Source: Sulfurospirillum sp. UCH001
GTDB taxonomy: Bacteria > Campylobacterota > Campylobacteria > Campylobacterales > Sulfurospirillaceae
NCBI RefSeq assembly: GCF_001548035.1
Contig: NZ_AP014723.1
Coordinates: 1,488,001-1,552,000, forward strand
Length of the DNA stretch: 64,000 bases
Direction: 5' to 3'
Under the pieces are notes generated by a model. That model was not told the DNA's origin, did no database searches, and saw only the letters and a list, made by a program, of their open reading frames with translations. The translations under genes and the position numbers were made by a program. Positions 18,181 through 31,838 of the stretch are shown piece after piece (the first letter of the stretch is position 1; each line of letters begins with the position of its first letter).

Positions 18181-18876
18181 CGCGATGAATGTCGCGAAAT
18201 TTCCCCATTTAAAAATGGTTTCAATCGTATTAAATCCCGCATTTTTTAACATTGCTTTGTTCTCTTCTTCCGTATAAGGAATCAAAACATTTTCAAGTGC
18301 TTCACGTTTTTGAGCGATCTCAAAGTCACTATATCCTTGTTGTCGCTTAAAATCATAATAAAGGTCAATCATCTGTTTGTTAAGCTCTTTATCTTCAAAA
18401 ACGATCTTTTCACTAAAAATAAAAAGTCCATTAGGATTTAAGGCTTCATAAATTTTAGCAACAAATTCAGGACGCTGAAGTGGACGAATAAATTGAAGCA
18501 TATAATTAGCAATAATTGCATCGTGCTGGCTTAGTTCTACTTGGGTAATGTCTGCATCTACAAGTTCTATAGAGGCACCATACGCATGTACCTTTTGACG
18601 TGCAATGTGTAACATCGCTTCTGCATTATCAATACCCAATAAATGATAGCTTTTATTGCTTTTTTTGTGAAGAGCAAGCAGAGTATTAGCGGTTGAACAC
18701 CCAAGATCAACAACACTAGATCCTTCTTTTAGATGCAGACAAATCGTTTTACAGGTTAGATCAATCACCTCTTTATAAAAAGGAATTGAGCGCTCTAGCA
18801 TGTCGTCAAAAACAACGGCAACGTCTTCATCAAATTCAAATTGTTTCGTGATAGGCTTACTAAATACTTTATCCAT
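18166..18876 (-). CDS. cmoA: carboxy-S-adenosyl-L-methionine synthase
   Basis: CmoA makes carboxy-SAM from SAM and prephenate for wobble-uridine modification of tRNA. The 236-residue protein has the SAM-binding motif [11 protein letters not shown], the family start with [20 protein letters not shown], and the conserved NYMLQFI and FSEKIVFED segments. Length is typical. It is read toward the plus-strand DHH operon and its end overlaps the terminator. CmoB is not in the window. Confidence 0.93.
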   Translation of the reverse strand: MDKVFSKPITKQFEFDEDVAVVFDDMLERSIPFYKEVIDLTCKTICLHLKEGSSVVDLGCSTANTLLALHKKSNKSYHLLGIDNAEAMLHIARQKVHAYGASIELVDADITQVELSQHDAIIANYMLQFIRPLQRPEFVAKIYEALNPNGLFIFSEKIVFEDKELNKQMIDLYYDFKRQQGYSDFEIAQKREALENVLIPYTEEENKAMLKNAGFNTIETIFKWGNFATFIAKKRV

Positions 18877-18982
18877 TACAATACGCTTCCATAGCTTTAA
18901 ATTCTTGGGGATTATAACAAAATATTAGTTACTATTAAGCATTCTCTTTTTATACTGTGGATATTTACATACAGGTCTTACC

Positions 18983-19765
18983 ATGAACAAGCAACTCCAA
19001 GAACTAACTGATCTGACTATCAAAGAAATACGAAATCTTGAAATTGTTTTACCAGAGATCTACCGTGATATTTTTTATACCAAGGCAAAAGAGCTAGGTA
19101 TCAAACTGAGTGATATTGACAAAGAAGCAGCTATGCTTTATGCCTTGCGAAAAATTCAATTTTTAAAAAATGAAACTGAACGCTCAGCATCGGCACTTAA
19201 AGAAAATGTCATCAATGCACGAATAGCCATTACCAACAAAGATAATATGGCTCTTCAGTTTATCGAAAACAACATCATTGAGCTTGAATCAAAAATTATA
19301 TCGCTACAAGAAGAACTATACATTGATGAGTTAACCCGTTTGTATAATCGAAGGTGGCTTTTTGAAAAATTTCTTCAAGATGACCACTTTAAAACAAATG
19401 GTCTTTTAGCCTTTATTGACATTAATGACTTTAAAGAAGTGAACGATCAATTTGGTCATATCATTGGAGACAAAGTCTTACATGTCATAGGAAAAGTTCT
19501 CAAAAAAGTTAAAAATACAACAGCAGTTCGTTATGCTGGTGATGAGTTTTTAATTTTGAGTGAAAAACATAACGAAGAAGAAATACATAAAATTTTACAT
19601 ACTGTGAATCAAAATCTTATTAAAACACCTTTTAAACACAATAAAGAAGTCTTTCGCATTGATTTTTCTTTTGGTGTTGCGGCATTCAAAGAGAAAGAAA
19701 ATTTTAAAAAGGTTCTTGAAGAATCTGATCTTAAAATGTACAATTATAAGAAATCATTGAAATAA
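18983..19765 (+). CDS. GGDEF-domain diguanylate cyclase
   Basis: GGDEF proteins make c-di-GMP. In this 260-residue soluble protein the first 110 residues are helical without a known sensor, then DELTRLYNRRWL (115-126) leads into the domain; the active site is RYAGDEF (183-189), an AGDEF variant that is usually active. No membrane segment. Its 3' end overlaps the opposing ribF gene by 22 nt. A TATACT -10 box lies at 18951. Confidence 0.9.
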   Translation: MNKQLQELTDLTIKEIRNLEIVLPEIYRDIFYTKAKELGIKLSDIDKEAAMLYALRKIQFLKNETERSASALKENVINARIAITNKDNMALQFIENNIIELESKIISLQEELYIDELTRLYNRRWLFEKFLQDDHFKTNGLLAFIDINDFKEVNDQFGHIIGDKVLHVIGKVLKKVKNTTAVRYAGDEFLILSEKHNEEEIHKILHTVNQNLIKTPFKHNKEVFRIDFSFGVAAFKEKENFKKVLEESDLKMYNYKKSLK

Positions 19766-20566
19766 AGTTTACACGTTTTTAAATATTTTCTTGCTTCTTT
19801 GATATCTTTTTCTATTTGCTGTTTTAGCTCTGTAAGACTACTAAATTTTTGATTATCGCGTAAAAACTCTACAAAAAAGATTTCTACAGCACCTTCAATC
19901 GCATCAATAGTTTCATCTAAAATATGAGTTTCTACGGAGAATTGATGGTCCGTGCTTTTACGAACACCAACAAAAGAAACCGAGTGATAAACCTTCTGTC
20001 CTATACGTGTACGTGTTGCATAAACCCCTTCACGAGGAATAAGATATTCTAAGACCTTGAGATTGAGTGTAGGAACAAGTTCTTTTTTCCCTAGTCCTTG
20101 ACCAGAGATTACATCACCTGTAATGGCATATTCGCGCCCTAAAAAACGGTTGGCTTCTTCTAAACGACCTTCTTTAAGGTATTCTCGAATCAAACTAGAA
20201 TGAACGGAAACACCTTGGTAACTGAACTCTTCAACGATAATGACCTCTCCATCAAAAAGTCGTTTCAGGTCATACGCATTACAGGAACGATGCTGGCCAA
20301 AAAAGAAATCATATCCAACAACAATTTTTTTAAGATTGATAAACTCTTTTTTTAGAAGTGCAACAAACTCTTCACCACTGAGATGTTTAATTTTTAAAAA
20401 ATGAAAAAACATACACGGATAACCCGCATATTCACTGCGCTTAATTCCAGGTGTTAGATTGGCTTGGTCTTTGTCAACGACAAAAAGCGCACCATTTTCA
20501 CCTAAATGATTAAGAAGCTGTCGGTGTCCTACATGGATGCCATCAAAACTACCAATGGCTAATGTA

Positions 20567-23973
<3,407 letters not shown>

Positions 23974-23984
<11 letters not shown>

Positions 23985-24720
23985 CTTTTTTTATCTCCTT
24001 CTCATCTTCATCTATGACTGTCTGTAGTTCTTCCGTACTACGTTCTTCTTGTGAAAAATGATGTTCATGAGTAGAGTTGGTTGTTTCGTTTAATTGATGA
24101 TGTGTCATTGTAACAGCTTCTGTTTCTGGAGATGGAGTATCATTGTTTTCTTCAGAAACGTCTTCTACAGAACCTTCTAAATGCTCAACTTTTTCTTCTA
24201 AAGAGGCTAAAACTTCAGCTTTTTCCTCTGTTTTTTCTTCCTCTAACTTTGCGTAAATATCAAGTGCTTCTTTTGTCGCTGTTGCAACTTCATTATAACT
24301 TCCATCACGAATATGTCGCCAAATATCACGTCGAACGAGACTTAAAACATAACGTCTATCGCCACCAATAACACGACCAAGTTCATGACCGCCACATTCA
24401 GGGCAAACAAAATAGGTAATTTTATGCTGTAATGTCTCTTCTGAACGACAATTTTCATCATCAACCATCAGCATATTTTGACATTTTGGGCAATAACACC
24501 AAAGACCTATGACATCGCCTTTTTTATACTTCCAACGCCACAATACTTTAAATAAAATCAGTTCACGAAACTTATGGTACTTTGGACGCATCAATACACG
24601 TGCGATAAATGGAAACGAAATTAAAATAACACAAATAGCAATGGCACCACTGTTGACAATCCATTGGGGAATAGCGTAAAGTTCACTTATACGCGTAAGA
24701 AGACTAAGAATTTTTTCCAA
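23974..24720 (-). CDS. membrane-anchored protein with a zinc-ribbon-like motif
   Basis: Not recognised. The 248 residues contain one membrane segment (about 24-44, SGAIAICVILISFPFIARVL), then a four-Cys zinc-ribbon-like arrangement, CPKC (about 75-78) and CPEC (about 109-112), and a long tail rich in Glu and Thr/Ser. The tail reads as a disordered acidic region. It sits between folP and the TauE-like gene with tight spacing. An unknown membrane-linked zinc protein is the best description. Confidence 0.75.
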
Positions 24721-24729
24721 AGGAACGTC

Positions 24730-25872
24730 CTAAATAGTAAGATTAAGTGCTCTTAATACACTAAGAGCTTGTACATGTGCTTTCACATCATGTACACGTA
24801 AAATAGTTGCACCATGTTCATATGCCTTTAAATGAAGTGCTAATGAGCCAGCTAAACGCTCAGGAATAGGTGTAGGAATAATTTTATCAATCATTGATTT
24901 CCGACTTGCTCCAACAAGCAATGGATAACCAAAATGTAAAAAATGTTCATGATGCTTGAGAAGCTTCAAATTGTGCTCTAAACTCTTTCCAAACCCAATT
25001 CCAACGTCTAATACGATTTTTTTAATTCCAAAGCTTTTTGCTTTTGCAATACGTTCTTCAAAAAATGCATCAACCTCTAAAAGGACATTTTCATAAAAGG
25101 GTTCTTGTTGCATACTTTGAGGATCTCCTTGCATATGCATCAAAACAACGGTTGCATCGTATTTTGCTGCTACACGAGCAACATCATCATTTGCAAGTGC
25201 AGTGATGTCATTAACAATGCTAAAACCTCTTTGAAGAGCATACTCTAAAGACACGGGAGAGTAGCTATCGAGAGAAAAAAGAGCTTTATCAAAAAGCTTA
25301 TGCTCATAAATAAGATCAATAATAGGCTTTACGCGAGCAAGTTCTTCAAAATCACTTACACCAAGACTTCCTGGTCGGCTTGAGACACCACCAAGATCGA
25401 TGATGCTTGCACCCTCTTCTATCATTGTTTCAATGTGTTTTAATGCATTCTCACCACTAAAACGACTCCCTTGAAAAAAGCTATCTTCATTGGTATTGAT
25501 AATACCCATAACATGGAAATCATCTTGAGGACTCACAACAAATTCATTTAAATGTGCTGCGAACTCTTTTAAACCAAAAGGTTGCACTTTTTCTTTGCGG
25601 GCTAGCTCTTTTAGCTGTTTATCATTTGCGATTAAAATAGCATCAACCAAAGGGTTTTTACACGTAATCGTCTCTTTAGGCACTGCCAAATCTGCACCTA
25701 TTGAGAGGGCATCTTGCTTGAGGATGTTGGCAGCTGGGGATTTAAGATCTTTAATATAAATAAAATTAAGATGTGACTTTTGCTCCAAAATAGCACTACC
25801 CTCTTTGGTAACACCTAAATTTTGGAACAATGATTTTACATCACTGTTAGAATTGAGTTTATAAAGTTTCAT
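24730..25872 (-). CDS. folP: dihydropteroate synthase (with N-terminal extension)
   Basis: FolP joins p-aminobenzoate to the pterin pyrophosphate in folate synthesis. The 380-residue protein is longer than the usual 270-290 because of a roughly 110-residue N-terminal extension. Core motifs are MGIINTNEDSFF (the usual pattern is MGI-N-V-T-P-D-S-F), DLGGVSSRPGS and VLDVGIGFGKSLEHN. The Thr-Pro in the first motif is replaced by Asn-Glu, which may be normal for this group. It overlaps holB by 4 nt. Confidence 0.93.
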   Translation of the reverse strand: MKLYKLNSNSDVKSLFQNLGVTKEGSAILEQKSHLNFIYIKDLKSPAANILKQDALSIGADLAVPKETITCKNPLVDAILIANDKQLKELARKEKVQPFGLKEFAAHLNEFVVSPQDDFHVMGIINTNEDSFFQGSRFSGENALKHIETMIEEGASIIDLGGVSSRPGSLGVSDFEELARVKPIIDLIYEHKLFDKALFSLDSYSPVSLEYALQRGFSIVNDITALANDDVARVAAKYDATVVLMHMQGDPQSMQQEPFYENVLLEVDAFFEERIAKAKSFGIKKIVLDVGIGFGKSLEHNLKLLKHHEHFLHFGYPLLVGASRKSMIDKIIPTPIPERLAGSLALHLKAYEHGATILRVHDVKAHVQALSVLRALNLTI

Positions 25873-26489
25873 CGGTATTTTCTCAGCATAATTGAAAGTA
25901 AAAGGGATGTTAAAATAGTCTGTGCTCTGGTATTAAGCTCAACCAAATGGAGAAGCTTTTGAAAATGCTCTAGCTCTTTTTCACTAAAGCGTAAGTGGTG
26001 TTCATTGATAGCTTCAAAAACAATAGCTTGTACAAGCTCTTTGAGAAATGTTTTTTCAACACTTTGATGCTTTTGAATAAAAGGATAAATATCACTAAGA
26101 TCAAGCTTTGAAAGATTTAGTCCGCTATGGATCACCTCTTGTTCGACCAATAACTCTTTATGAAGTAAACGTGAACGAATGGTTGGTAAAAAAGCTGTTT
26201 TGGAAGGTGCAACAACAATGAAAACAATATGCCTTGGTGGCTCTTCAAGAATTTTCAGAAGAGCATTTTGTGCTTCTACACGATACCCTTTAGCAATAAG
26301 AATCAGATATTTATTAGCAGATTCCGCAATGTACGCCTCTTTGATAACCTCTTTGGCATCATCAATCAAAAACTCATCTTTAATAAAAAAAAGATGACGC
26401 TCTTTAGCGTACTCTTCTTGCAGACTCTCTTTGGCCTTTTCCACATTTTTACAAATTAAAATATGGCTAAGAATCCCTTCATCACTCAT
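25869..26489 (-). CDS. holB: DNA polymerase III subunit delta prime (HolB)
   Basis: HolB is a clamp-loader subunit. The frame is open to 26537, but ATG 26489 (overlapping the hobA stop by 8 nt) is the natural start, giving MSDEGILSHILICKN and 206 residues. The segment YLILIAKGYRVEAQNALLKILEEPP is the conserved delta-prime region with the SRC-like tail (TIRSRLL). The protein is short and lacks a full ATPase domain, as is usual for epsilonproteobacteria. In Helicobacter it also lies beside hobA and folP. Confidence 0.86.
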   Translation of the reverse strand: MSDEGILSHILICKNVEKAKESLQEEYAKERHLFFIKDEFLIDDAKEVIKEAYIAESANKYLILIAKGYRVEAQNALLKILEEPPRHIVFIVVAPSKTAFLPTIRSRLLHKELLVEQEVIHSGLNLSKLDLSDIYPFIQKHQSVEKTFLKELVQAIVFEAINEHHLRFSEKELEHFQKLLHLVELNTRAQTILTSLLLSIMLRKYR

Positions 26490-27033
26490 TTTCAAAGGTA
26501 ACCTCAGCAAAAAGTACGGCATCAATACTTTTATCAAGAAGTCTGAAAAGCTGAATTAATTTAATATCTAAACTATCGTCATCACTTAAAAGATAAAAGC
26601 TATTTTGAACGTGTTCATCCATAATCCACATAAAACTATCATCTTTACGTTTAGCAATCTGCATTTTTATGTCGCTATTCTTTCCTACATAAAAGAATGT
26701 ATAACCACTTGGGAATGCTTGTGAGAGCATATTTTCTAGAAGCTCTATATCTTCTTTTGTTTTTACTTGATACAAGTTAGGATAAAGCGTTTGCAGCGAT
26801 AAAAATGGCAAAAGCGGTCTATTTTTATGGTGATTATTGATGGCTCTAAGCATATAGTGGCAGAACCATGCTCTATCATCGTCCGTAATCACAATAAAAG
26901 TATGTCCATCGAGAAGATTTTTCAGCATGGAAGCAGCAAGAGGTACCCATTCGAACCTCTTCTCTTCCATCCAACTCATCGTAGAGCCGTCTTTGCGGAT
27001 CTCTTCAAGTGTCCACTTTAAAAATTGTTGCAT
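26482..27033 (-). CDS. hobA: DnaA-binding initiation factor HobA
   Basis: HobA organises DnaA at oriC in Helicobacter and Campylobacter and is functionally like DiaA. The 183-residue protein, with MQQFLKWTLEEIRKDGSTMSWMEEKR at its start, matches that family in length and context (lysC-hobA-holB-folP order as in H. pylori). It shows alternating strand and helix segments, for example FIVITDDDRAWFCHYML. It starts 3 nt after the lysC stop. This gene is a marker of the lineage. Confidence 0.85.
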   Translation of the reverse strand: MQQFLKWTLEEIRKDGSTMSWMEEKRFEWVPLAASMLKNLLDGHTFIVITDDDRAWFCHYMLRAINNHHKNRPLLPFLSLQTLYPNLYQVKTKEDIELLENMLSQAFPSGYTFFYVGKNSDIKMQIAKRKDDSFMWIMDEHVQNSFYLLSDDDSLDIKLIQLFRLLDKSIDAVLFAEVTFENE

Positions 27034-27036
27034 AAA

Positions 27037-28239
27037 TTATTTGTCCAATTGGTATGCGCTATGAAGTGCACGTACTGCTAACTCACCATATTTTGCTTGA
27101 ATAACCATAGAGATTTTAATCTCGCTGGTACTGATCATTTCGATATTAATTCCCTCTTTAGCCATAGTGTCAAACGCTTTACACGCAACACCGCTGTGTG
27201 ATTTCATACCAACACCGACAACAGATACTTTTACGATGTCGCTATCGTACTCCATAACATCACTTGCTCTAAGTTCGCTCATAGCAGCTTTTGTCATTTC
27301 AAGTTCGTTTTGAGGTACAGTAAATCCAAGATTGGTAGTACCATCGTGTCCAACATTTTGAATAATCATATCAACGTTAACGTTACAATCAGCCAATTTC
27401 TTGAAAATCTCAGCTGCAATGCCTGGTTTATCTGTAACACCACGTAAAGTAACTCTAGCTTGATTTTTATCGAGTGCAATACCGCTAACTAATGGTTGTT
27501 CCATAATATTATCTTCCTTTGTTATAAGTGTTCCTTCATTGTGGTTAAAACTGCTACGAGTGACCAAATTGACATTCAATTTTTTAGCCATCTCAACAGA
27601 GCGACTTTGGAGTACTTTTGCTCCAAGGCTTGCAAGTTCTAACATTTCGTCATAACTGATTTTATCAAGTTTTTTTGCTTTTGGCTCAATACGAGGATCG
27701 GTTGTGTAAACACCATCTACATCGGTATAAATCTCGCAAAGATCTGCTTCAAGAGCACCTGCAATTGCTACAGCAGAAAGGTCACTTCCACCACGTCCCA
27801 ATGTCGTAACTTCACCATTTTCTGTTACACCTTGGAAACCAGCGACAACAATAATCTTGCCCGTTTTTAATGCTGCTTTCATCGCCGCTGTATCGATGTG
27901 TTCAATTCTCGCTTTTGTATGTACATCATCCGTTACAATACCTGCTTTACGACCACTCATAGAAACAGCTTCATACCCTTTGGCTTCAAGAGCAATGGCT
28001 AAAAGTGCACTGGTTACACGCTCACCTGCACTAAGAAGTACATCAACTTCGCGTTGGTTAGGTGTAGAGCTGTAAAATCCTGCAAAATCTAAAAGCTTAT
28101 TGGTCTCGCCACTCATCGCTGAAACGACTACAACAAGATCATGCCCTTCTTTTTTGCTCTCAATAACTCTTTGAGCAACGGCATCGATACGCTCAACATT
28201 GCCAACACTCGTTCCTCCGTATTTTTGAACGATTAACAT
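27037..28239 (-). CDS. lysC: aspartate kinase
   Basis: LysC phosphorylates aspartate at the start of lysine, methionine and threonine synthesis. The 400-residue protein has the kinase motif VQKYGGTSVGNVERI at its N-terminus, a TLGRGGSDLSAVAIA substrate loop, and two C-terminal ACT domains (about 260-400) that sense lysine or threonine. The ATG is 1 nt after the nudH stop. Regulation by amino acids is expected from the ACT domains. Confidence 0.95.
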   Translation of the reverse strand: MLIVQKYGGTSVGNVERIDAVAQRVIESKKEGHDLVVVVSAMSGETNKLLDFAGFYSSTPNQREVDVLLSAGERVTSALLAIALEAKGYEAVSMSGRKAGIVTDDVHTKARIEHIDTAAMKAALKTGKIIVVAGFQGVTENGEVTTLGRGGSDLSAVAIAGALEADLCEIYTDVDGVYTTDPRIEPKAKKLDKISYDEMLELASLGAKVLQSRSVEMAKKLNVNLVTRSSFNHNEGTLITKEDNIMEQPLVSGIALDKNQARVTLRGVTDKPGIAAEIFKKLADCNVNVDMIIQNVGHDGTTNLGFTVPQNELEMTKAAMSELRASDVMEYDSDIVKVSVVGVGMKSHSGVACKAFDTMAKEGINIEMISTSEIKISMVIQAKYGELAVRALHSAYQLDK

Positions 28240-28240
28240 C

Positions 28241-28711
28241 TTAAAGGTACCCTTCTTTCTTGAAATATTCTAACACCTGTTTATATACTGGGCGCTTGAA
28301 ATAGGTAATAAAATCAAACACCTCTTCTAAACTGACAAATTTAAAGTCGCAAAACTCTGGCTCTTTCGTTGCAAGATTAATCTTGGCATCTTTTTTGAGT
28401 CTTACTAAAAAATATTTTTGGCTCTGACCATCAAAAGGGTACATTTTTTGAGCAATTTTTTGAGGAAAGTCATATTGTAGCCATTCAGGATACTCTGCAA
28501 TAATTTCCACCTCACCTGTACCAATCTCTTCTTCTAATTCACGGTAAAGCGCTTCTCGTGGTGTTTCACCCTCGTCAATTCCTCCTTGTGGGAATTGCCA
28601 AGCACCTTCGATATCGCTACGACTCGCAATAAAAAGTTGACATTGAAAAGGGTATTTAGCAGAGACCACCACGGCAGCAACATTTGGTCTGTATCGTTTT
28701 GGTGATTCCAT
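28241..28711 (-). CDS. nudH: RNA pyrophosphohydrolase / Nudix hydrolase
   Basis: NudH/RppH removes pyrophosphate from RNA 5' ends or cleaves dinucleoside polyphosphates. The 156-residue protein has the Nudix box [20 protein letters not shown] (about 42-61) and the RppH-type start [13 protein letters not shown] with the QFPQGG entry. Start ATG at 28711; its 3' end is 1 nt from lysC. Divergent promoters face hemW. Confidence 0.93.
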   Translation of the reverse strand: MESPKRYRPNVAAVVVSAKYPFQCQLFIASRSDIEGAWQFPQGGIDEGETPREALYRELEEEIGTGEVEIIAEYPEWLQYDFPQKIAQKMYPFDGQSQKYFLVRLKKDAKINLATKEPEFCDFKFVSLEEVFDFITYFKRPVYKQVLEYFKKEGYL

Positions 28712-28787
28712 AATTACGCATTACCTCTATATTTTTGTTAAAATAGTATCAAAAAAGTCATTAAACTTGCTTGATACAAGGAATTTC

Positions 28788-29843
28788 GTGTTAGCCTACC
28801 TTCATATCCCCTTCTGTGATAGTAAATGCCACTATTGCGCTTTTAACTCCTATGATAATAAATCTTCACTCAAACAAAACTATATGCAACGTATTACAGA
28901 GCAACTTCAGTTTGAACTTGAAAAATTTGCTTCACAAAAGAAAAGCATTAGCTCTTTGTTTATTGGAGGAGGAACACCTTCAACCATTCCAGCGTCATGG
29001 TATGAGCCTTTTTTTGACATCATTAAACCTTATTCACAAGATGATGCAGAAGTCACGTCAGAAGCCAATCCACACTCAGCTACCCATGAATGGATAGCAC
29101 ACATGCATGCTTTAGGCGTTAATCGTCTTAGCTTTGGAGTTCAAAGTTTCAATGAAAAAAAACTTACTTTTTTAGGGCGCAATCACACACCAAAAATTGC
29201 ACTTCAAGCCATTGAAAATGCTGCCAAAGAAGGCATTGAGAACATCTCTCTTGATTTGATTTATGGAACAACGCTCGATACTGAAATATTATTGCAAGAA
29301 GATTTGCGTATAGCGTCTTCTTTACCCATTAACCACATCAGTGCTTATGCGCTGACTCTTGAAGAAGAAACGCCTTTTTACACGAGAAAAGACGTTGCAA
29401 ATGGTTCTGAAGAATTAGCACGAAATTTTGTGAAAAATATTATTGAGTCAGGCTTTCCTCAGTACGAAATATCCAATTTCGGTAGATATCAAAGCAAACA
29501 CAATAAAGGGTATTGGGAACATCAAGACTATCTTGGGATTGGTGCAGGCGCTGTTGGTTTTTTACATAACAGACGTTTTTATCCAACAAAAAGTATAGAA
29601 GCATATACACAAAATCCTCTTATACAAGAGACTGAACTATTAAGTAACGAGGACTTACATATAGAGAAAATTTTCTTGGGATTGCGTAGTGTTGTTGGAA
29701 TTCCTATGGAACATTTCAGTGTTAAAGAGAAGGAAAGAGTCAATCTTTTAATTACAGAAAAAAAACTCATATGGCACGAAAATCGTGTTTTCAATAACGA
29801 CTATTTTTTAAGCGATGAAATAGCCCTGTTTATCACTCAGTAG
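28788..29843 (+). CDS. hemW: HemW-like radical SAM protein (heme chaperone)
   Basis: HemW-type proteins are related to coproporphyrinogen III oxidase HemN but act as heme chaperones. The preferred start is GTG 28788, five bases after AAGGA; an upstream TTG (28767) is in frame. This gives 351 residues with CDSKCHYC (10-17), the CX3CX2C 4Fe-4S motif, as in HemW; FIGGGTPSTIP is the conserved SAM-binding segment. Its end overlaps the opposing antiporter gene by 11 nt. Confidence 0.88.
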   Translation: MLAYLHIPFCDSKCHYCAFNSYDNKSSLKQNYMQRITEQLQFELEKFASQKKSISSLFIGGGTPSTIPASWYEPFFDIIKPYSQDDAEVTSEANPHSATHEWIAHMHALGVNRLSFGVQSFNEKKLTFLGRNHTPKIALQAIENAAKEGIENISLDLIYGTTLDTEILLQEDLRIASSLPINHISAYALTLEEETPFYTRKDVANGSEELARNFVKNIIESGFPQYEISNFGRYQSKHNKGYWEHQDYLGIGAGAVGFLHNRRFYPTKSIEAYTQNPLIQETELLSNEDLHIEKIFLGLRSVVGIPMEHFSVKEKERVNLLITEKKLIWHENRVFNNDYFLSDEIALFITQ

Positions 29844-31443
29844 GATTTTCTTCTAGTGCCACATGTAGAAGCGCTTTTGCCGCTTCTCTTCCTTCATTAA
29901 CAATATGTTTTACCTGAAGAGCTTTAAGCAATTTTTTCTCATCATAATCACTGGCTTTAGCGACGATTTTAATTGGTGCGTCAAATGATTTTAAGACTTC
30001 ACACAAAAGAATCAGTTTTTTTTCATTATTGATCGCAATGATGACCGCTTTTGCATTTTCAACAAATGCATTTTTCAAAATACTTTTCTCAGCGGCATTT
30101 CCAAAATAAACAGGCTCGCCCCTACTTTGTCCAAGTTTTACAAGATTGATATCATGCTCTAGTACTAAGTAATTAATATTCATTTTTTTAAGACGATAGA
30201 CAATCTCTTGTCCAAGCTTTCCATAACCACACACAATGATATGATCTTTAATCCCAGAAGAGTGGATCATAAAGTCACCGTTATTTGGCTCTTTCGTGAT
30301 AGCATCGACAATTTTCTTCATATTTTTCAAAATAAAAGGCGTTAAAATCATCGATAAGACAACGGTTACAATTAAAATTTGTGATGTTTTAGCACTAATG
30401 AGATGGGATGAGCTTGTAAGGGCTAAAATAGCCAAAGAAAACTCACCACCTTGACACAAAGCAAGACCTGTTTTTAGCGCAACTCTACCACCAACCGAGA
30501 AGAATAAAATGGCAAAAACAACCAGTGTTTTAAATGCCATCATCGCACCAAGAAAAAGTAAAATCGTCCCATAATTTTGAGCAATAAGGCTTAAGTCTAT
30601 TTGCATACCTACCGTAATAAAAAAGAGTCCTAAAAGGAGATCACGAAACGGTACAAGGTCGGCTTCAATTTGGTGTTTATATTGCGTTTCTGACATCATC
30701 ATACCTGCCAGAAAAGCACCTAGCGAGTAAGAAAATCCTAAAGTATGGGCTAAAAATGAAGCACCCACCACCAATAATAAAACAGAAGCAATAAAAATTT
30801 CTTGTGTATCTGCCCACACAACTAATGATAAAAAGCGATTGAGAAGGTATTTGCTCACAACATACATCAACCCTAAAATAATGACGGCGCTATAGAGTGT
30901 TTGCAACAACAAAGAAGAGAGTGAGCTCGTTTGATTGGAAAAAATATTAATCATCAATAAGATGGGAATAACAGCAATATCTTGAAAAAGAAGAATTCCC
31001 AGTGCTTTACGTCCATAAACAGTATGAATCGTTCCACTATCATTGAGAATTTTAAGAACAATTGCAGTCGATGATAGTGCTAATGCGTAACCAATGACAA
31101 TCGCACTCTTTTTTTCTATGCCAAAAAAATACTCAGAGCCTAATGCAATAACACCACCTACGAGTGAGACTTGCAAGAGACCGTAAAAGAAAACATCTTT
31201 TTTCATTCCTAAAAGATGTTTAATGGAAAATTCAAGCCCAATAGTAAACATCAAAAAAACAACGCCAAACTCTGCGATATGGGTGAGAGATTCATTATTA
31301 CGACCTAAATTATACATATAAGCAATAGCAAACCCAGTGATAATATAACCAATAATCGTTGGTATATTAAAACGTTTCAATAAGATATTGAAAAGAGTTG
31401 CTAAAGCGGTTGCACTTAAAATGATCGCTAATAAATTATCCAC
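29833..31443 (-). CDS. Kef-type monovalent cation:proton antiporter (CPA2) with TrkA-N domain
   Basis: CPA2 antiporters exchange K+ or Na+ for protons. The 536-residue protein has about 12 membrane helices in the first 390, then a cytoplasmic TrkA-N (RCK) domain with IIVCGYGKLGQEIVYRL, an NAD-binding Rossmann motif. The start is GTG 31443, 2 nt from the hspR stop, so it may be the last gene of the cbpA-hspR transcript, as in Campylobacter. Confidence 0.9.
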   Translation of the reverse strand: MDNLLAIILSATALATLFNILLKRFNIPTIIGYIITGFAIAYMYNLGRNNESLTHIAEFGVVFLMFTIGLEFSIKHLLGMKKDVFFYGLLQVSLVGGVIALGSEYFFGIEKKSAIVIGYALALSSTAIVLKILNDSGTIHTVYGRKALGILLFQDIAVIPILLMINIFSNQTSSLSSLLLQTLYSAVIILGLMYVVSKYLLNRFLSLVVWADTQEIFIASVLLLVVGASFLAHTLGFSYSLGAFLAGMMMSETQYKHQIEADLVPFRDLLLGLFFITVGMQIDLSLIAQNYGTILLFLGAMMAFKTLVVFAILFFSVGGRVALKTGLALCQGGEFSLAILALTSSSHLISAKTSQILIVTVVLSMILTPFILKNMKKIVDAITKEPNNGDFMIHSSGIKDHIIVCGYGKLGQEIVYRLKKMNINYLVLEHDINLVKLGQSRGEPVYFGNAAEKSILKNAFVENAKAVIIAINNEKKLILLCEVLKSFDAPIKIVAKASDYDEKKLLKALQVKHIVNEGREAAKALLHVALEENPTE

Positions 31444-31445
31444 AT

Positions 31446-31820
31446 TTACTCCCCAAATAAAATAATCTCGTAACTGTTTTTATGTTTTACCAATGGATTT
31501 TTAGTTTGTGTACTTTTTTTAGAAAGACCACTCACTTCTAAACGAAGGGTTTCAATCAATGCTTCATATTCATCGATTTTATCTTTGAGCTGCATAATGA
31601 TGTCAACACCTGCTAAATTAACACCCAAATCACGAGTAAGACGTTGAATCATTTTGATCTTATCGATATCACGTTGTGAGTAAAGCCTCATTTTTCCATC
31701 TGTCCTTGAAGGTCTTACCAGCCCTTCTCGTTCATACTGACGAAGGGTTTGAGGATGAATCGTTAAAACCTTTGCTACAACACTAATCAAATAAACAGGT
31801 TCTTCATATCCGTGATGCAT
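31446..31820 (-). CDS. hspR: heat shock regulator HspR (MerR family)
   Basis: HspR represses chaperone operons by binding HAIR inverted repeats. The 124-residue protein has the MerR-type HTH in YLISVVAKVLTIHPQTLRQYEREG, with GLVRPSRTDG and MRLYSQRDIDKI after it. A GAGGAG ribosome site precedes ATG 31820. It is 18 nt downstream of cbpA, and the three HAIR-like sites seen at cbpA, hrcA and clpB are its probable targets. Confidence 0.93.
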   Translation of the reverse strand: MHHGYEEPVYLISVVAKVLTIHPQTLRQYEREGLVRPSRTDGKMRLYSQRDIDKIKMIQRLTRDLGVNLAGVDIIMQLKDKIDEYEALIETLRLEVSGLSKKSTQTKNPLVKHKNSYEIILFGE

Positions 31821-31838
31821 GATATACTCCTCTTTAAT

